Assembly (NCBI GenBank): GCA_026537415.1
Contig: JAFNMF010000001.1
Coordinates: 610 to 64,609, forward strand
Source: Acetobacteraceae bacterium B3987
Lineage (GTDB): Bacteria; Pseudomonadota; Alphaproteobacteria; Acetobacterales; Acetobacteraceae
Direction of reading: 5' to 3'
Length of the DNA stretch: 64,000 nt
Every line of letters starts with the position of its first letter. Position 1 is the stretch's first letter. The position numbers and the translations under genes were made by a program. Below the pieces are notes generated by a model. The model was not told the DNA's origin. It saw nothing but the letters and a program-made list of their open reading frames with translations, and made no database searches. Shown here in pieces: positions 45,093 through 53,883 of the stretch.

Positions 45093-46463
45093 ATGTCCTT
45101 TTTTTCTGATACCGAGGCAGAACTTCTTCAGAAGCACCTCTCCCGCCGTTCCCTGCTTGGTGGGGTTGCTGCGGGCGGTGTTCTTGTCACGCCTCTGGCT
45201 CTGTTGGGAAGTCGTAGCGCACGGGCTGCCAGCGGAAGTGCCCCAGCAGAAATTACGGTGGCCGGGGCGCATCAGGCCCCCATTCCCATCGTGGTTCCAG
45301 ATTTTGGGCCGGGGTTGGGGAGTCAGATTTCCAGTGTGATTTCTTCTGACCTCTCCAGCACAGGGCTGTTTCAGGTCATGGGGGGCACAGTACCTGCTTC
45401 CGTTCAGCCGAACTTTTCGGCTCTGAAGGCCCGTGGTGCCCGGGTGGCCGTAGCTGGAAGTGCTGCGGGGTCTGACCATGTACGGGTGGAAATGCGCCTG
45501 TGGGATGTCGTGGCAGGCCAGCAGCTGGAAGGCCGAGCCTATACGGCCTCTCAGAGCAACTGGCGTCGTATTGCGCATATCATTGCCGACTCCATCTATA
45601 AGCGTCTGCTGGGTGAGGATGGCTATTTCGATACCCGTATCGCCTATATCTCCCGGACAGGCCCACGGCGTCATCAGTCTACACGTCTGGCCATCATGGA
45701 TCAGGATGGGGCTAATGCGCATATGCTGACCGATGGTAGCTGGCTGACATTGGAGCCTCGCTTCAGCCCCATCAGTGAAAAGCTGGCTTTTCTGTCCTAT
45801 GCCAATAATCGCCCTCGTGTGTATGTGTATGATCTCAATACAGGGCAGCAGACCATTCTTGGCACGTTTGAGGGCATCTCTTTTGCTCCTCGTTTCTCGC
45901 CGGATGGGCGGAGTATTATTCTCTCTGCCACGACCAAGGATGGTGGAGCGGATTTGTATCTGATTGATCTGGCCACTCAGCACCGCCGCCGTCTGACATC
46001 GGCACCAGGTGTGATTGATACCAGCCCGTGCTTTAGCCCAGATGGTCAGAACATTGTCTTCAACTCCGACCGTGGCGGCTCACCGCAGCTTTATGTGATG
46101 AGTGCCAATGGTGGGGATGCCCGTCGTATTTCCTATGGAAGCGGCCATTATGGGTCGCCTGTATGGTCACCGAGGGGCGATCAGATTGCTTTCGTCCGTA
46201 TTGGTTCGGGTGGGTTCACTCTCGGCGTGATGGGGCCTGATGGTGTTGGGGAACGCTCTCTGACACAGGGCTTCACCGTGGAGAGCCCAAGTTTTGCGCC
46301 AAATGGTCGGGCACTGGCCTTCTGCCGCCAGAATGCAGCGGGTGCCGGTGGTTCAGGCTTTACTTCTTCCGTTGCCGTGATTGACGTGGCGGGGTTCAAT
46401 GAGCATATCATTCCCACTACGACAGGAGCTTCTGATCCAGCATGGTCGCCACTGCGCCGCTAA
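45093..46463 (+). CDS. tolB: Tol-Pal system beta-propeller protein TolB
   Basis: Periplasmic partner of Pal. The 456-residue precursor has a twin-arginine-like signal (LSRRSLLGGVAAGGVLV) ending near residue 46, an N-terminal domain, and six WD-like propeller blades marked by repeats such as FSPDGRSIILSA, FSPDGQNIVFNSDRGG and WSPRGDQIAFV. Starts 25 bp after tolA. Confidence 0.96.
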   Translation: MSFFSDTEAELLQKHLSRRSLLGGVAAGGVLVTPLALLGSRSARAASGSAPAEITVAGAHQAPIPIVVPDFGPGLGSQISSVISSDLSSTGLFQVMGGTVPASVQPNFSALKARGARVAVAGSAAGSDHVRVEMRLWDVVAGQQLEGRAYTASQSNWRRIAHIIADSIYKRLLGEDGYFDTRIAYISRTGPRRHQSTRLAIMDQDGANAHMLTDGSWLTLEPRFSPISEKLAFLSYANNRPRVYVYDLNTGQQTILGTFEGISFAPRFSPDGRSIILSATTKDGGADLYLIDLATQHRRRLTSAPGVIDTSPCFSPDGQNIVFNSDRGGSPQLYVMSANGGDARRISYGSGHYGSPVWSPRGDQIAFVRIGSGGFTLGVMGPDGVGERSLTQGFTVESPSFAPNGRALAFCRQNAAGAGGSGFTSSVAVIDVAGFNEHIIPTTTGASDPAWSPLRR

Positions 46464-46617
46464 GTCTAGGGAACGGTTGTTTGGAGCCATGGGAGGCATT
46501 TGACTTTCATGGCTCTGGTAGCTTTTGGGGCTGCCATGCGTCTTTCCTCACCTGCATCTTGCAGGTGGGTGAAAACTCCCCCACTTACTGGGGGGCATCT
46601 TTTTGCAGGAGATTGTC
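46464..46617 (+). other. Structured tolB-pal spacer with three hairpins
   Basis: Three perfect inverted repeats follow each other: GAGCCATG/CATGGCTC (46484-46491, 46508-46515), CACCTGCA/TGCAGGTG (46549-46556, 46560-46567) and CCCCCA/TGGGGG (46578-46583, 46589-46594). The last is followed by GCATCTTTTT and then the pal ribosome site (AGGAGA), so it could act as an attenuator or as an mRNA processing or stability element that sets pal expression apart from tolB. Confidence 0.6.
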
Positions 46618-47100
46618 ATGAAGTTGAAGATGTTCGCTGTGCTGGGCATGGCCTGCGCACTGACCGCCTGTAGTGGTGACCACAAGAACCACGATAATGA
46701 CGGTGATGGGCAGAATACGCAGCAGATGAGCCAGGGTCCTGTCCCGGGTAGTCAGGCTGATCTGGTCGCCACTGCTGGGGATCGTGTCTATTTCGAGCTG
46801 AACAAGAACCAGCTCAACAGCGAAGGTCGCGCTACGCTGGATAAGCAGGCTGCTTGGCTGGCTCGTTACCCGCAGGTCAATGTTCTGGTTGCTGGTAACT
46901 GTGATGATCGTGGTACGGAAGAGTACAATATTGCTCTTGGCCAGCGTCGTGCTAACGCAGCTCGTGAGTATCTGGAAGCCAAGGGCGTGGCTCCGGCTCG
47001 TATCATGACGATCTCTTACGGCAAAGACCGCCCGACGGCTGATGGTGATACACCGGAAGCATGGGCACAGAACCGTAACGCCATTACGTCTGTCCGCTAA
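46618..47100 (+). CDS. pal: Peptidoglycan-associated lipoprotein Pal
   Basis: Outer-membrane lipoprotein that binds peptidoglycan and TolB. The 160-residue precursor has a lipoprotein signal with lipobox LTAC (cysteine near residue 19), a short Asp/Asn/Gln linker, and an OmpA-like domain (VYFELNKNQLNSEG near residue 55, GNCDDRGTEEYNIALGQRR near residue 97). ATG 46618 is preceded by AGGAGA. The usual GHTDxxG motif of OmpA domains reads GNCDDRG, which is the common Pal variant. Confidence 0.95.
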   Translation: MKLKMFAVLGMACALTACSGDHKNHDNDGDGQNTQQMSQGPVPGSQADLVATAGDRVYFELNKNQLNSEGRATLDKQAAWLARYPQVNVLVAGNCDDRGTEEYNIALGQRRANAAREYLEAKGVAPARIMTISYGKDRPTADGDTPEAWAQNRNAITSVR

Positions 47101-47157
47101 AGCAGGCCCGGTTCTGGGAAACCTGTAGGAGGGGCGGTGGTGCCTCTTCAGCAAAGG

Positions 47158-47192
47158 TCGGGCCGGTTTTTCTAACCGGCCCGATTTTTTTT
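47158..47192 (+). terminator. Strong terminator after pal
   Basis: TCGGGCCGGTT (47158-47168) pairs with AACCGGCCCGA (47174-47184) around a 5-nt loop and runs into eight T. It separates pal from cpoB. Confidence 0.93.
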
Positions 47193-47229
47193 ATGTGCGA
47201 TTATTGCTTGTCCGTTGGGAGATGAGATC

Positions 47230-48165
47230 ATGCGTCATTTGGCTCGGCCTATTTCAGGTCCTGTTTCAGCCATTCTGAAGGGAGCCTTGGGGGCAGTGCT
47301 GCTTTCCTGCACGGCGACCGTAGCTTTTGGCCCAGCATGGGCGGATGATGGTCTTTCACGTGAAGCGATTATGAAGCAGCATCAGGCATTGGCCCGTCAG
47401 CATGGCGGTGGCAGTGATGACAGCACGGACAGTCTTTATGATCAGGGTGATGATCTCTCTGCGCCGTTGCCAACAGCCTCTAGCAGCAGTGAAAGCAGGT
47501 CTTCTGCGGGGAGTTCCTCAGGCCGGAGTGGAGGAGACCTTGTTGCCAGCCTGCTGGAGCGTGTGAATTCTCTGGAAGGTCAAGTACGGGAGATGCACGG
47601 TCAGATAGAGCAGCTGAGCAACCAGCTTCATCAGGATGAAGCAACGATGACCAAGCAGCTCGGGGACATGCAGTTTGCCCTTGAGAATGGCCATCATACT
47701 GTAGCCCGTCCATCGGCTGAGGCTGAAGCAGCTGGCTCTGCTACGGCCGCAGCGGCACCGGCAGCAACACCACATACAGCTTCTGTTGCGGAGACATTGC
47801 AGGCTGGCCGTGCAGCTTTGAAAGCTCATCAGTATGAGACAGCCGAGACACAGGCCCGTCAGGCACTCAAGCAGAGTAAAACGGGCTGGAGCCATGCGGA
47901 GGCTCAATATCTTCTGGCGCAGTCTCTTGCCGGGCAGAAGTCTTATAAAAGTGCGGCTCTGACTTATTACGATGTGTATAGTCATTCCCCGGATTCCCCT
48001 CGGGCACCGGAGGCCCTTTTGGGTGTTTCAGCCTCCATGTTGGCACTGGGTAACAAGACGGCATCTTGCGAGGCATTGCGGCGGCTTCATAAAGAATTTC
48101 CCAATGCTTCGGCTCGTGTGAAATCTTCTGAGAAAATCTTCAACGAGCGGGCTGGCTGCCATTAA
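47230..48165 (+). CDS. cpoB: Tol-Pal system coordinator CpoB (YbgF)
   Basis: Periplasmic protein coordinating peptidoglycan synthesis with Tol-Pal constriction. The 311-residue precursor has a signal peptide ending near residue 38 (AWA), a Ser-rich segment, a coiled coil (LLERVNSLEGQVREMHGQIEQLSNQL) and three C-terminal TPR-like repeats (AEAQYLLAQSLAGQKSYKSAA, ending KIFNERAGCH). Start ATG 47230 has a GGGAG site. It is cut off from pal by a terminator, so an own promoter is likely. Confidence 0.9.
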   Translation: MRHLARPISGPVSAILKGALGAVLLSCTATVAFGPAWADDGLSREAIMKQHQALARQHGGGSDDSTDSLYDQGDDLSAPLPTASSSSESRSSAGSSSGRSGGDLVASLLERVNSLEGQVREMHGQIEQLSNQLHQDEATMTKQLGDMQFALENGHHTVARPSAEAEAAGSATAAAAPAATPHTASVAETLQAGRAALKAHQYETAETQARQALKQSKTGWSHAEAQYLLAQSLAGQKSYKSAALTYYDVYSHSPDSPRAPEALLGVSASMLALGNKTASCEALRRLHKEFPNASARVKSSEKIFNERAGCH

Positions 48166-48217
48166 TAGCAACGATAAAGAAGATGGACCGGTCACGCAGG
48201 GTGAGTTCGCCTCTCTT

Positions 48218-49408
48218 ATGGAGCGGCTTGGGCCTGTGGGGCCGGATGAGGCGGCGCATCCGCTTTGCATTGCGGTATCTGGTGGCGGGGATTCCATGGC
48301 TCTGGCCCTGCTGGCTCGACGGTGGAGGCGGCATGTTCTGGCTCTGGTCGTGGATCATGCTCTGCGTGCGGAATCAGCCGAGGAAGCTGCCTTGACCTGC
48401 CAACGTCTGGCGGCGTTGGATATTCCTTCACGACAGCTTACGTTGGGGGCTTTGAAACCCGGCGGTATGCAGCAGCGAGCCAGAGAAGCACGGTTTGAAA
48501 CACTGGAAGCGGCCTGTGTTGAGGCTGGCGGCTCTGTTCTGCTGGTGGCCCATCATGAGGCAGATCAGGAAGAAACGCTCTGGATGCGTCAGGAGCGGGG
48601 GAGTGGCCTCCGGGGGCTATGTGGCATGGCAGCCCGCACCGTGCGGGGGCGAATTACGTTGCTGCGGCCATTGCTGGGTATCCGGCCGGAACGCCTGCGG
48701 GAGGCGTTGCGGCAGGCCGGAGTGGTTTGGTGTGAAGACCCTTCCAATCAGAATCGCCGTTTTCGCCGTGTGCAAGTCCGGCAGGACCTGACCAATGATG
48801 AGCGGCGGGAGATGCATGAAATCAGGCGACGTGCCTGTGTCGAACAACAGGACATGGAGCAACGGTTGGCAGAAAGTACTGCCCGCCATGTAGCTTGGCA
48901 GCAGGAAGGGTGGCTGAAACTTGCCCCCGACGCTCTTCTGGATCCGCTAGAGGATGAGTTGTTGGGGCGGCTGATTCGTCTCGTAGGGGGGCAGGATTAT
49001 GCGCCAGACCGTCAGGCTGTTGCGGCTTTGCGGCAGGCGGGGATGGGGTCTCTGGGACGGGCTTGCCTTGCTCCTCTCCGAGGACGGGAAGCGGGCTGGA
49101 TGCTGTATCGTGAGGCCCGGAATCTGGAAGAAAAGGCACCGGCTCGTCATGGGCAGTGTTGGGATGGGCGTTGGCGTTATCTGGGGCCGGACCGTCCGGA
49201 TGTCATGATTGCTGCTTTAGGGCCGCATCGGCGGGAGGGGCGTGATGTACCGGCATGTGTTCTGCCCGCTTTGCCAGCCTTGTGGGCTGGGGATGAGTTG
49301 ATTGCCGTGCCAGAAGATATGAGGGGTGTGTGTCCTGATTTGCCCCGTGCGCCCTTTGTCTGGGATGGAGGCACGCCTCTGACCGGGGAACGGGACTGGG
49401 GTGGCTGA
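48218..49408 (+). CDS. tilS: tRNA(Ile)-lysidine synthase
   Basis: Modifies C34 of tRNA-Ile(CAU) to lysidine. The 396-residue reading has the PP-loop motif AVSGGGDSMALALLARR near residue 20, VVDHALRAES near residue 45 and HHEADQEETLWMR near residue 111. The start is uncertain: in-frame codons before ATG 48218 (from about 48164) read VTQGEFASLMERLGP, which looks like normal TilS N-terminus, but no ATG, GTG or TTG precedes them before the stop at 48119. Translation might begin at a rare codon, or the shorter form may be correct. A C-terminal TilS domain is short or divergent. Confidence 0.9.
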   Translation: MERLGPVGPDEAAHPLCIAVSGGGDSMALALLARRWRRHVLALVVDHALRAESAEEAALTCQRLAALDIPSRQLTLGALKPGGMQQRAREARFETLEAACVEAGGSVLLVAHHEADQEETLWMRQERGSGLRGLCGMAARTVRGRITLLRPLLGIRPERLREALRQAGVVWCEDPSNQNRRFRRVQVRQDLTNDERREMHEIRRRACVEQQDMEQRLAESTARHVAWQQEGWLKLAPDALLDPLEDELLGRLIRLVGGQDYAPDRQAVAALRQAGMGSLGRACLAPLRGREAGWMLYREARNLEEKAPARHGQCWDGRWRYLGPDRPDVMIAALGPHRREGRDVPACVLPALPALWAGDELIAVPEDMRGVCPDLPRAPFVWDGGTPLTGERDWGG

Positions 49409-49557
49409 AACCCGCTCGATAAATGCGACAGAATGACGGTTTTTCGTCCATTTTGGTTTGATGGGGGTAGGAACGTCGCCAGAAATACCTATCTTGAAGG
49501 GACTAAGTGTGGTGTGGGCTTTGCCCTTGCGCCCCGATTTGTGAGGTTTTTGTAGAA

Positions 49558-51447
49558 ATGAAAAACATTGGCCGTAATGTTGCGATCTGGGTGGTTGTTG
49601 TTCTGGCGGCCATCGGCATGCTGGCGGCATTCCAGCCGGGAGGAAGTCGACAGGCTGTTCAGAAGATCGCCTATTCCGACTTCATGCATGATGTGGAACG
49701 CCATGAGGTCCGTTCTGTTACCATTCGGGAGCAGAATATTTCTGGTGTGCTGACGAACGGGACATCATTCGAAACCTACGCACCATCCGACCCGGCGATG
49801 GTCTCTCGCCTGACAGATGCCGGGGTAGAGGTCACGGCTCACCCGCCGCAGAGCGATGATAACCCTATCCTTCGCTATATTGCGGCCTATCTGCCTATCA
49901 TTCTGATGCTCGGTCTGGGCTTCATGGTCTTCCGTCAGATGCAGAATGGCGGAGCTGGTCGTGGTGCCATGAGTTTTGGCAAGTCCCGTGCCAAGATGAT
50001 GGTGGAGAAGAAAGGGCGTGTCACCTTTGCCGATGTGGCCGGGGTGGAGGAATCCAAGGAAGAGCTAGTCGAAATCGTGGACTTCCTCAAGGACCCGCAG
50101 AAATATACCCGTCTGGGTGGTAAGATTCCCAAAGGTGTGCTGCTGGTTGGCCCTCCCGGTACCGGTAAGACATTGCTGGCCCGTGCTGTGGCGGGTGAGG
50201 CGAATGTGCCTTTCTTTAGTGTGTCCGGTTCTGACTTCGTAGAGATGTTTGTCGGTGTTGGTGCGTCCCGTGTTCGCGATATGTTCGAGCAGGGTAAGAA
50301 AAATGCCCCCTGCATCATCTTCATTGATGAGATCGATGCCGTAGGCCGTCAGCGTGGTGCTGGTATGGGCGGCGGTAATGATGAACGTGAGCAGACACTC
50401 AACCAGATGCTCGTTGAGATGGACGGCTTCGACAGTAATGAAGGTGTTATTCTCATCGCCGCTACCAACCGGCCGGACGTGCTGGATCGTGCCTTGTTGC
50501 GTCCGGGCCGTTTCGACCGTCAGGTGGTTGTCCCTAATCCTGATGTGAAGGGACGTGAGAAGATTCTTCAGGTCCATATGAAGAAGCTGCCCCTTTCCTC
50601 GGACGTTAATCCAAAGGTGATCGCTCGTGGGACAGTCGGCTTCTCCGGGGCGGAGCTGGCCAATCTTGTTAATGAGGCCGCTCTGTTTGCGGCCCGTCTG
50701 GGCCTGCGGACGGTCAGCATGGCACAGTTTGATGAGGCCCGTGATAAGGTGATGATGGGAGCGGAACGCCGTTCTGCTGTCATTGATGATGCCGAGAAGA
50801 AGATGACAGCCTATCATGAGGCGGCTCATGCGTTGGCATCCTATTTCAGCCCCGGTGCCGACCCCATGCATAAGGCTACGATTGTTCCTCGTGGTCAGGC
50901 TTTGGGAATGGTGCAGTCCCTGCCGGAGAAGGATAACCTCACATATAGGCGGCAATGGTGCTTCTCATGGATTGTCATATGTATGGGTGGCCGTGTTGGT
51001 GAGGAGGTCATCTTCGGTCACGATCAGGTCAGCGCTGGGGCGTCCGGTGATATCAAGAGTGCAACCCGTACGGCCCGGAATATGGTCACGCAGTGGGGCA
51101 TGAGCGATAAGCTCGGCATGATGGATTATGGCGATGCGGACCAGATTTCCGGCATGACAGCCCGTGAGGTTGACCAGGAGGTCCGTAAGATTTTGGATGC
51201 TGCTTATGCGACTTGCCGCCACATCATTCTGACCCATATGGATGCCCTACACCGTGTGGCTCAGGCCCTGCTGGAATATGAGACCCTGACTGGTGAAGAG
51301 ATCGGGCGTCTTATTCGTGATGAGCCGTTGGGCCGGACGGATGACGAGGACCAGTCCTTTAGTGGACGTAGGCCCTCTGTGCCGTCTGCTGGCAGTGGAG
51401 GTGTGGCATCGTCTGAAGGGCTGACGGCTACTCCTGAAGCTGTTTGA
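49558..51447 (+). CDS. ftsH: ATP-dependent zinc metalloprotease FtsH
   Basis: Membrane-bound AAA+ protease. The 629-residue protein has two membrane helices (about residues 7-24 and 104-121), Walker A ([18 protein letters not shown]), Walker B ([16 protein letters not shown]), the SRH region ([20 protein letters not shown]) and the zinc site HEAAH (HEXXH kept; most relatives have HEAGH). The stretch between YGDAD and TAREVDQEV is about 14 residues shorter than usual and lacks the EVFLG segment. The start ATG 49558 follows a weak GAGG. Confidence 0.95.
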   Translation: MKNIGRNVAIWVVVVLAAIGMLAAFQPGGSRQAVQKIAYSDFMHDVERHEVRSVTIREQNISGVLTNGTSFETYAPSDPAMVSRLTDAGVEVTAHPPQSDDNPILRYIAAYLPIILMLGLGFMVFRQMQNGGAGRGAMSFGKSRAKMMVEKKGRVTFADVAGVEESKEELVEIVDFLKDPQKYTRLGGKIPKGVLLVGPPGTGKTLLARAVAGEANVPFFSVSGSDFVEMFVGVGASRVRDMFEQGKKNAPCIIFIDEIDAVGRQRGAGMGGGNDEREQTLNQMLVEMDGFDSNEGVILIAATNRPDVLDRALLRPGRFDRQVVVPNPDVKGREKILQVHMKKLPLSSDVNPKVIARGTVGFSGAELANLVNEAALFAARLGLRTVSMAQFDEARDKVMMGAERRSAVIDDAEKKMTAYHEAAHALASYFSPGADPMHKATIVPRGQALGMVQSLPEKDNLTYRRQWCFSWIVICMGGRVGEEVIFGHDQVSAGASGDIKSATRTARNMVTQWGMSDKLGMMDYGDADQISGMTAREVDQEVRKILDAAYATCRHIILTHMDALHRVAQALLEYETLTGEEIGRLIRDEPLGRTDDEDQSFSGRRPSVPSAGSGGVASSEGLTATPEAV

Positions 51448-51478
51448 TGTAATAGACTGTTTGTGTTGATGAGCGGGG

Positions 51479-51514
51479 CGGGCGTGTGGCAATGGCCATG
51501 CGCCCGTTTTGTTT
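51479..51514 (+). terminator. Terminator of ftsH
   Basis: A 12-bp stem, CGGGCGTGTGGC (51479-51490) with GCCATGCGCCCG (51495-51506), two G-U wobbles, 4-nt loop, then TTTTGTTT. Confidence 0.9.
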
Positions 51515-51642
51515 ACGAAATACTTGCGTATCAGGGGAATGGCTGGCATTTCAGGGGGCGTTTTGTGGTGTAATAGGTGGGGCTGTCCTGTCAGCGACTG
51601 GTAAAAAGCAGGCAGAGAGACAGAAAAGGCAGAGAGGAAGTC

Positions 51643-53016
51643 ATGGCAGATAAGCGGATGTTTTTCGGTACTGATGGTATCCGTGGTACGGCCAATACGG
51701 CACCCATGACGGTTGAAATCGCTCAGAAGCTGGGGCAGGCGGCGGGACTTTATTTCTGTCGGCAGGATGAAACAGGGCGGCAGCATCGTCATACGGTTGT
51801 CCTCGGTAAGGACACACGCCTTTCTGGCTATATGATCGAGTGCGCCCTTGTTTCGGGCTTTCTGTCCGCAGGTGTGGATGTTGTTTTGCTAGGCCCCCTG
51901 CCAACCCCGGCTGTTGCCTTTCTTACACGCTCTCTGCGGGCTGATCTGGGGGTCATGATTTCAGCATCCCATAATCCTTTTACGGATAATGGGATCAAGC
52001 TGTTTGGTCCGGATGGGTTCAAACTTTCAGATGCCGTGGAGAAAGAGATTGAGGCCCTCATGGCGGAAGATCTGAGCGGTCAGCTGGCATCCCCTGCGGC
52101 TATAGGTCGGGCTTCCCGTCTGAATGATGCGGCAGGGCGGTATATTGAAAGTGTCAAATCATCCTTCCCTCGTGGATTGCGTCTGGATGGTCTGAAGATC
52201 GTGCTGGATTGCGCGCATGGCTCTGCCTATCGTGTAGCACCTGCCGCTTTGTGGGAACTGGGAGCAGAGGTCATTACCATAGGGGCTTCTCCGGATGGGC
52301 TGAATATCAATGATGGTGTTGGCTCCACCCACCCAGAGGCTCTTTGTGAGGCTGTGCGGGCCAATAAGGCCGATTGTGGCATTGCGCTTGATGGTGATGC
52401 GGATCGTGTTCTCATTGCGAATGAGCGTGGCGAGCTGGTGGATGGTGACCAGATATTGGCCCTTATTGCTACGCTCTGGAAGCGGATGGAGCTTCTGGAT
52501 GGTACTGAAATTGTGGCGACCGTCATGTCCAATATCGGGCTGGAAGAGTACCTGAAAACACAGGGGTTGAGCCTGTATCGCACGGCGGTAGGGGATCGCT
52601 ACGTTGTAGAGCGTATGCGTCAGACCGGCGGTAATCTTGGCGGTGAGCAGTCTGGTCATATGGTGCTGTCTGACCACGCCACGACAGGGGATGGCCTTCT
52701 GGCGGCCCTTCAGGTTCTGGCGGCTCTGGTAGAATCTGGCAGACCAGCAAGTGAGCTCTGTCATCTTTTCACGCCATATCCCCAGACACTAAAGAATGTG
52801 CCCTATAAGGGAACAAACCCTATGCAGCATCCAGCTCTGGGAGAGACCGTCCGCTGGGCGGAAGAACAGCTTGCCGGGAAGGGGCGTCTCGTTTTACGGG
52901 CCAGTGGAACGGAACCTTTAATTCGTGTGATGGTGGAAGCCCGGGATGAGGGGCTGGTGGCGAATGTGGTGGAGAAGGTCAGTGCCCACATTCAGCAGTT
53001 AGCAGCCACTGACTAG
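51643..53016 (+). CDS. glmM: Phosphoglucosamine mutase
   Basis: Interconverts glucosamine-6-P and glucosamine-1-P on the way to UDP-GlcNAc. The 457-residue protein has the phosphoserine loop [18 protein letters not shown] near residue 105, the metal-binding [12 protein letters not shown] near residue 247, the sugar loop GGEQSGHMV near residue 331, and phosphate-binding [14 protein letters not shown] near the end. ATG 51643 is preceded by GAGGAAG. Confidence 0.97.
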   Translation: MADKRMFFGTDGIRGTANTAPMTVEIAQKLGQAAGLYFCRQDETGRQHRHTVVLGKDTRLSGYMIECALVSGFLSAGVDVVLLGPLPTPAVAFLTRSLRADLGVMISASHNPFTDNGIKLFGPDGFKLSDAVEKEIEALMAEDLSGQLASPAAIGRASRLNDAAGRYIESVKSSFPRGLRLDGLKIVLDCAHGSAYRVAPAALWELGAEVITIGASPDGLNINDGVGSTHPEALCEAVRANKADCGIALDGDADRVLIANERGELVDGDQILALIATLWKRMELLDGTEIVATVMSNIGLEEYLKTQGLSLYRTAVGDRYVVERMRQTGGNLGGEQSGHMVLSDHATTGDGLLAALQVLAALVESGRPASELCHLFTPYPQTLKNVPYKGTNPMQHPALGETVRWAEEQLAGKGRLVLRASGTEPLIRVMVEARDEGLVANVVEKVSAHIQQLAATD

Positions 53017-53040
53017 TACAACGGCACTGCGTATAAAGAA

Positions 53041-53075
53041 AAAGCCCCCGTGCCTGTGGCAACGGGGGCTTCTTT
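53041..53075. terminator. Bidirectional terminator between glmM and the CtrA-like gene
   Basis: AAAGCCCCCGT (53041-53051) pairs with ACGGGGGCT (53062-53070) plus T-rich flank; adjacent A and T runs suit both directions for the convergent genes. Confidence 0.88.
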
Positions 53076-53133
53076 GTCAAACTACTGGCAGCATAGGAGG
53101 GAGCAGATAGTGTGTCCGCTCCCTCTTTTTGCT

Positions 53134-53883
53134 TCAGCCTGCCTGACGCATAGGGGGCGTTCCGTCAGAAAAGCCTTGGGCGGTAACATGGCTGGTATTG
53201 TTGTGCATTACGGCCGGGTCCTGAAGAATATAACCACGGCCCCACACAGTAGTGATCATATGCTCAGCTCCAAAACGCTGGAGTTTGCGGCGCAGTTTGC
53301 AGATGAACACGTCGATGATCTTCATCTCAGGCTCATCAATGCCGCCATAAAGGTGGTTCAGGAACATGTCCTTGGTAAGGACAGCCCCTTTGCGGAGAAG
53401 AAGCAGCTCCAGAATGGCGTATTCCTTGCTGGTCAAGTGCAGGAAGTGACCATTGACGCTGACCATCCGGCTTTCCAGGTCCAGTTCCAGCGGGCCGACA
53501 CGCAAGCGTGGCTCGGAGATGCCATAGGCACGGCGGGTGAGGGCCTGAATACGAGCTTGCGCCTCGCTCATGTCGAAGGGCTTGGTCACATAGTCGTCAG
53601 CACCAGCGGAGAAGGCGGCAACCTTGGTTGGGGAGTCCGTCCGGGCAGACAAAACCATGATGGGCGTCGAGATGCGGGAGCGTCTCAGCTGGCGGATCAG
53701 CTCCTCTCCCGGCAGGTCAGCCAACCCTAACTCGGTTATGAAAAGATCATAATCGTAGTGCTTGAACATGTTGAGGGCTTCGTCAGCGGTTCTGACTTGG
53801 TCGACCGCATAAGACGATTTCCCCAACACCTTCACCAGATGGTTCACCGCAACGCTATCGGTGTCAGCGATGAGAATACGCAT
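53134..53883 (-). CDS. ctrA: CtrA-family response regulator with degenerate receiver domain
   Basis: The 249-residue protein has an N-terminal receiver domain (about 1-120) and an OmpR-type winged helix with the CtrA fingerprint LTKDMFLNHLYGGIDEPE and KIIDVFICKLRRKL. CtrA is the DNA-binding master regulator of the alphaproteobacterial cell cycle. The receiver departs from canon: the phosphoacceptor D51 is glutamate (ITELGLAD, E51) and the acidic pair D8-D9 is T8-D9; serine in VLSAR and lysine in VTKPF remain. The C-terminus ends QAG, not the AA tail of Caulobacter CtrA. ATG 53883 has GGGGAG upstream; the longer reading to 54078 is intergenic. Confidence 0.9.
   Translation of the reverse strand: MRILIADTDSVAVNHLVKVLGKSSYAVDQVRTADEALNMFKHYDYDLFITELGLADLPGEELIRQLRRSRISTPIMVLSARTDSPTKVAAFSAGADDYVTKPFDMSEAQARIQALTRRAYGISEPRLRVGPLELDLESRMVSVNGHFLHLTSKEYAILELLLLRKGAVLTKDMFLNHLYGGIDEPEMKIIDVFICKLRRKLQRFGAEHMITTVWGRGYILQDPAVMHNNTSHVTAQGFSDGTPPMRQAG

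Noticed and set aside
45057-45983. 308-codon minus-strand frame
   Set aside because: Antisense to tolB; no motifs.
49492-49545. Heat-shock sigma promoter upstream of ftsH
   Set aside because: CTTGAA and a CCCCGAT stretch are present but 33 nt apart, too far for a sigma-32-type promoter.
50065-50955. 296-codon minus-strand frame
   Set aside because: Antisense to ftsH; no motifs.
50940-51000. Frameshift pair in ftsH causing the odd RRQWCFSW segment
   Set aside because: Reading the alternative frames gave no better match to FtsH, so the frame is kept as written; the local divergence is reported instead.
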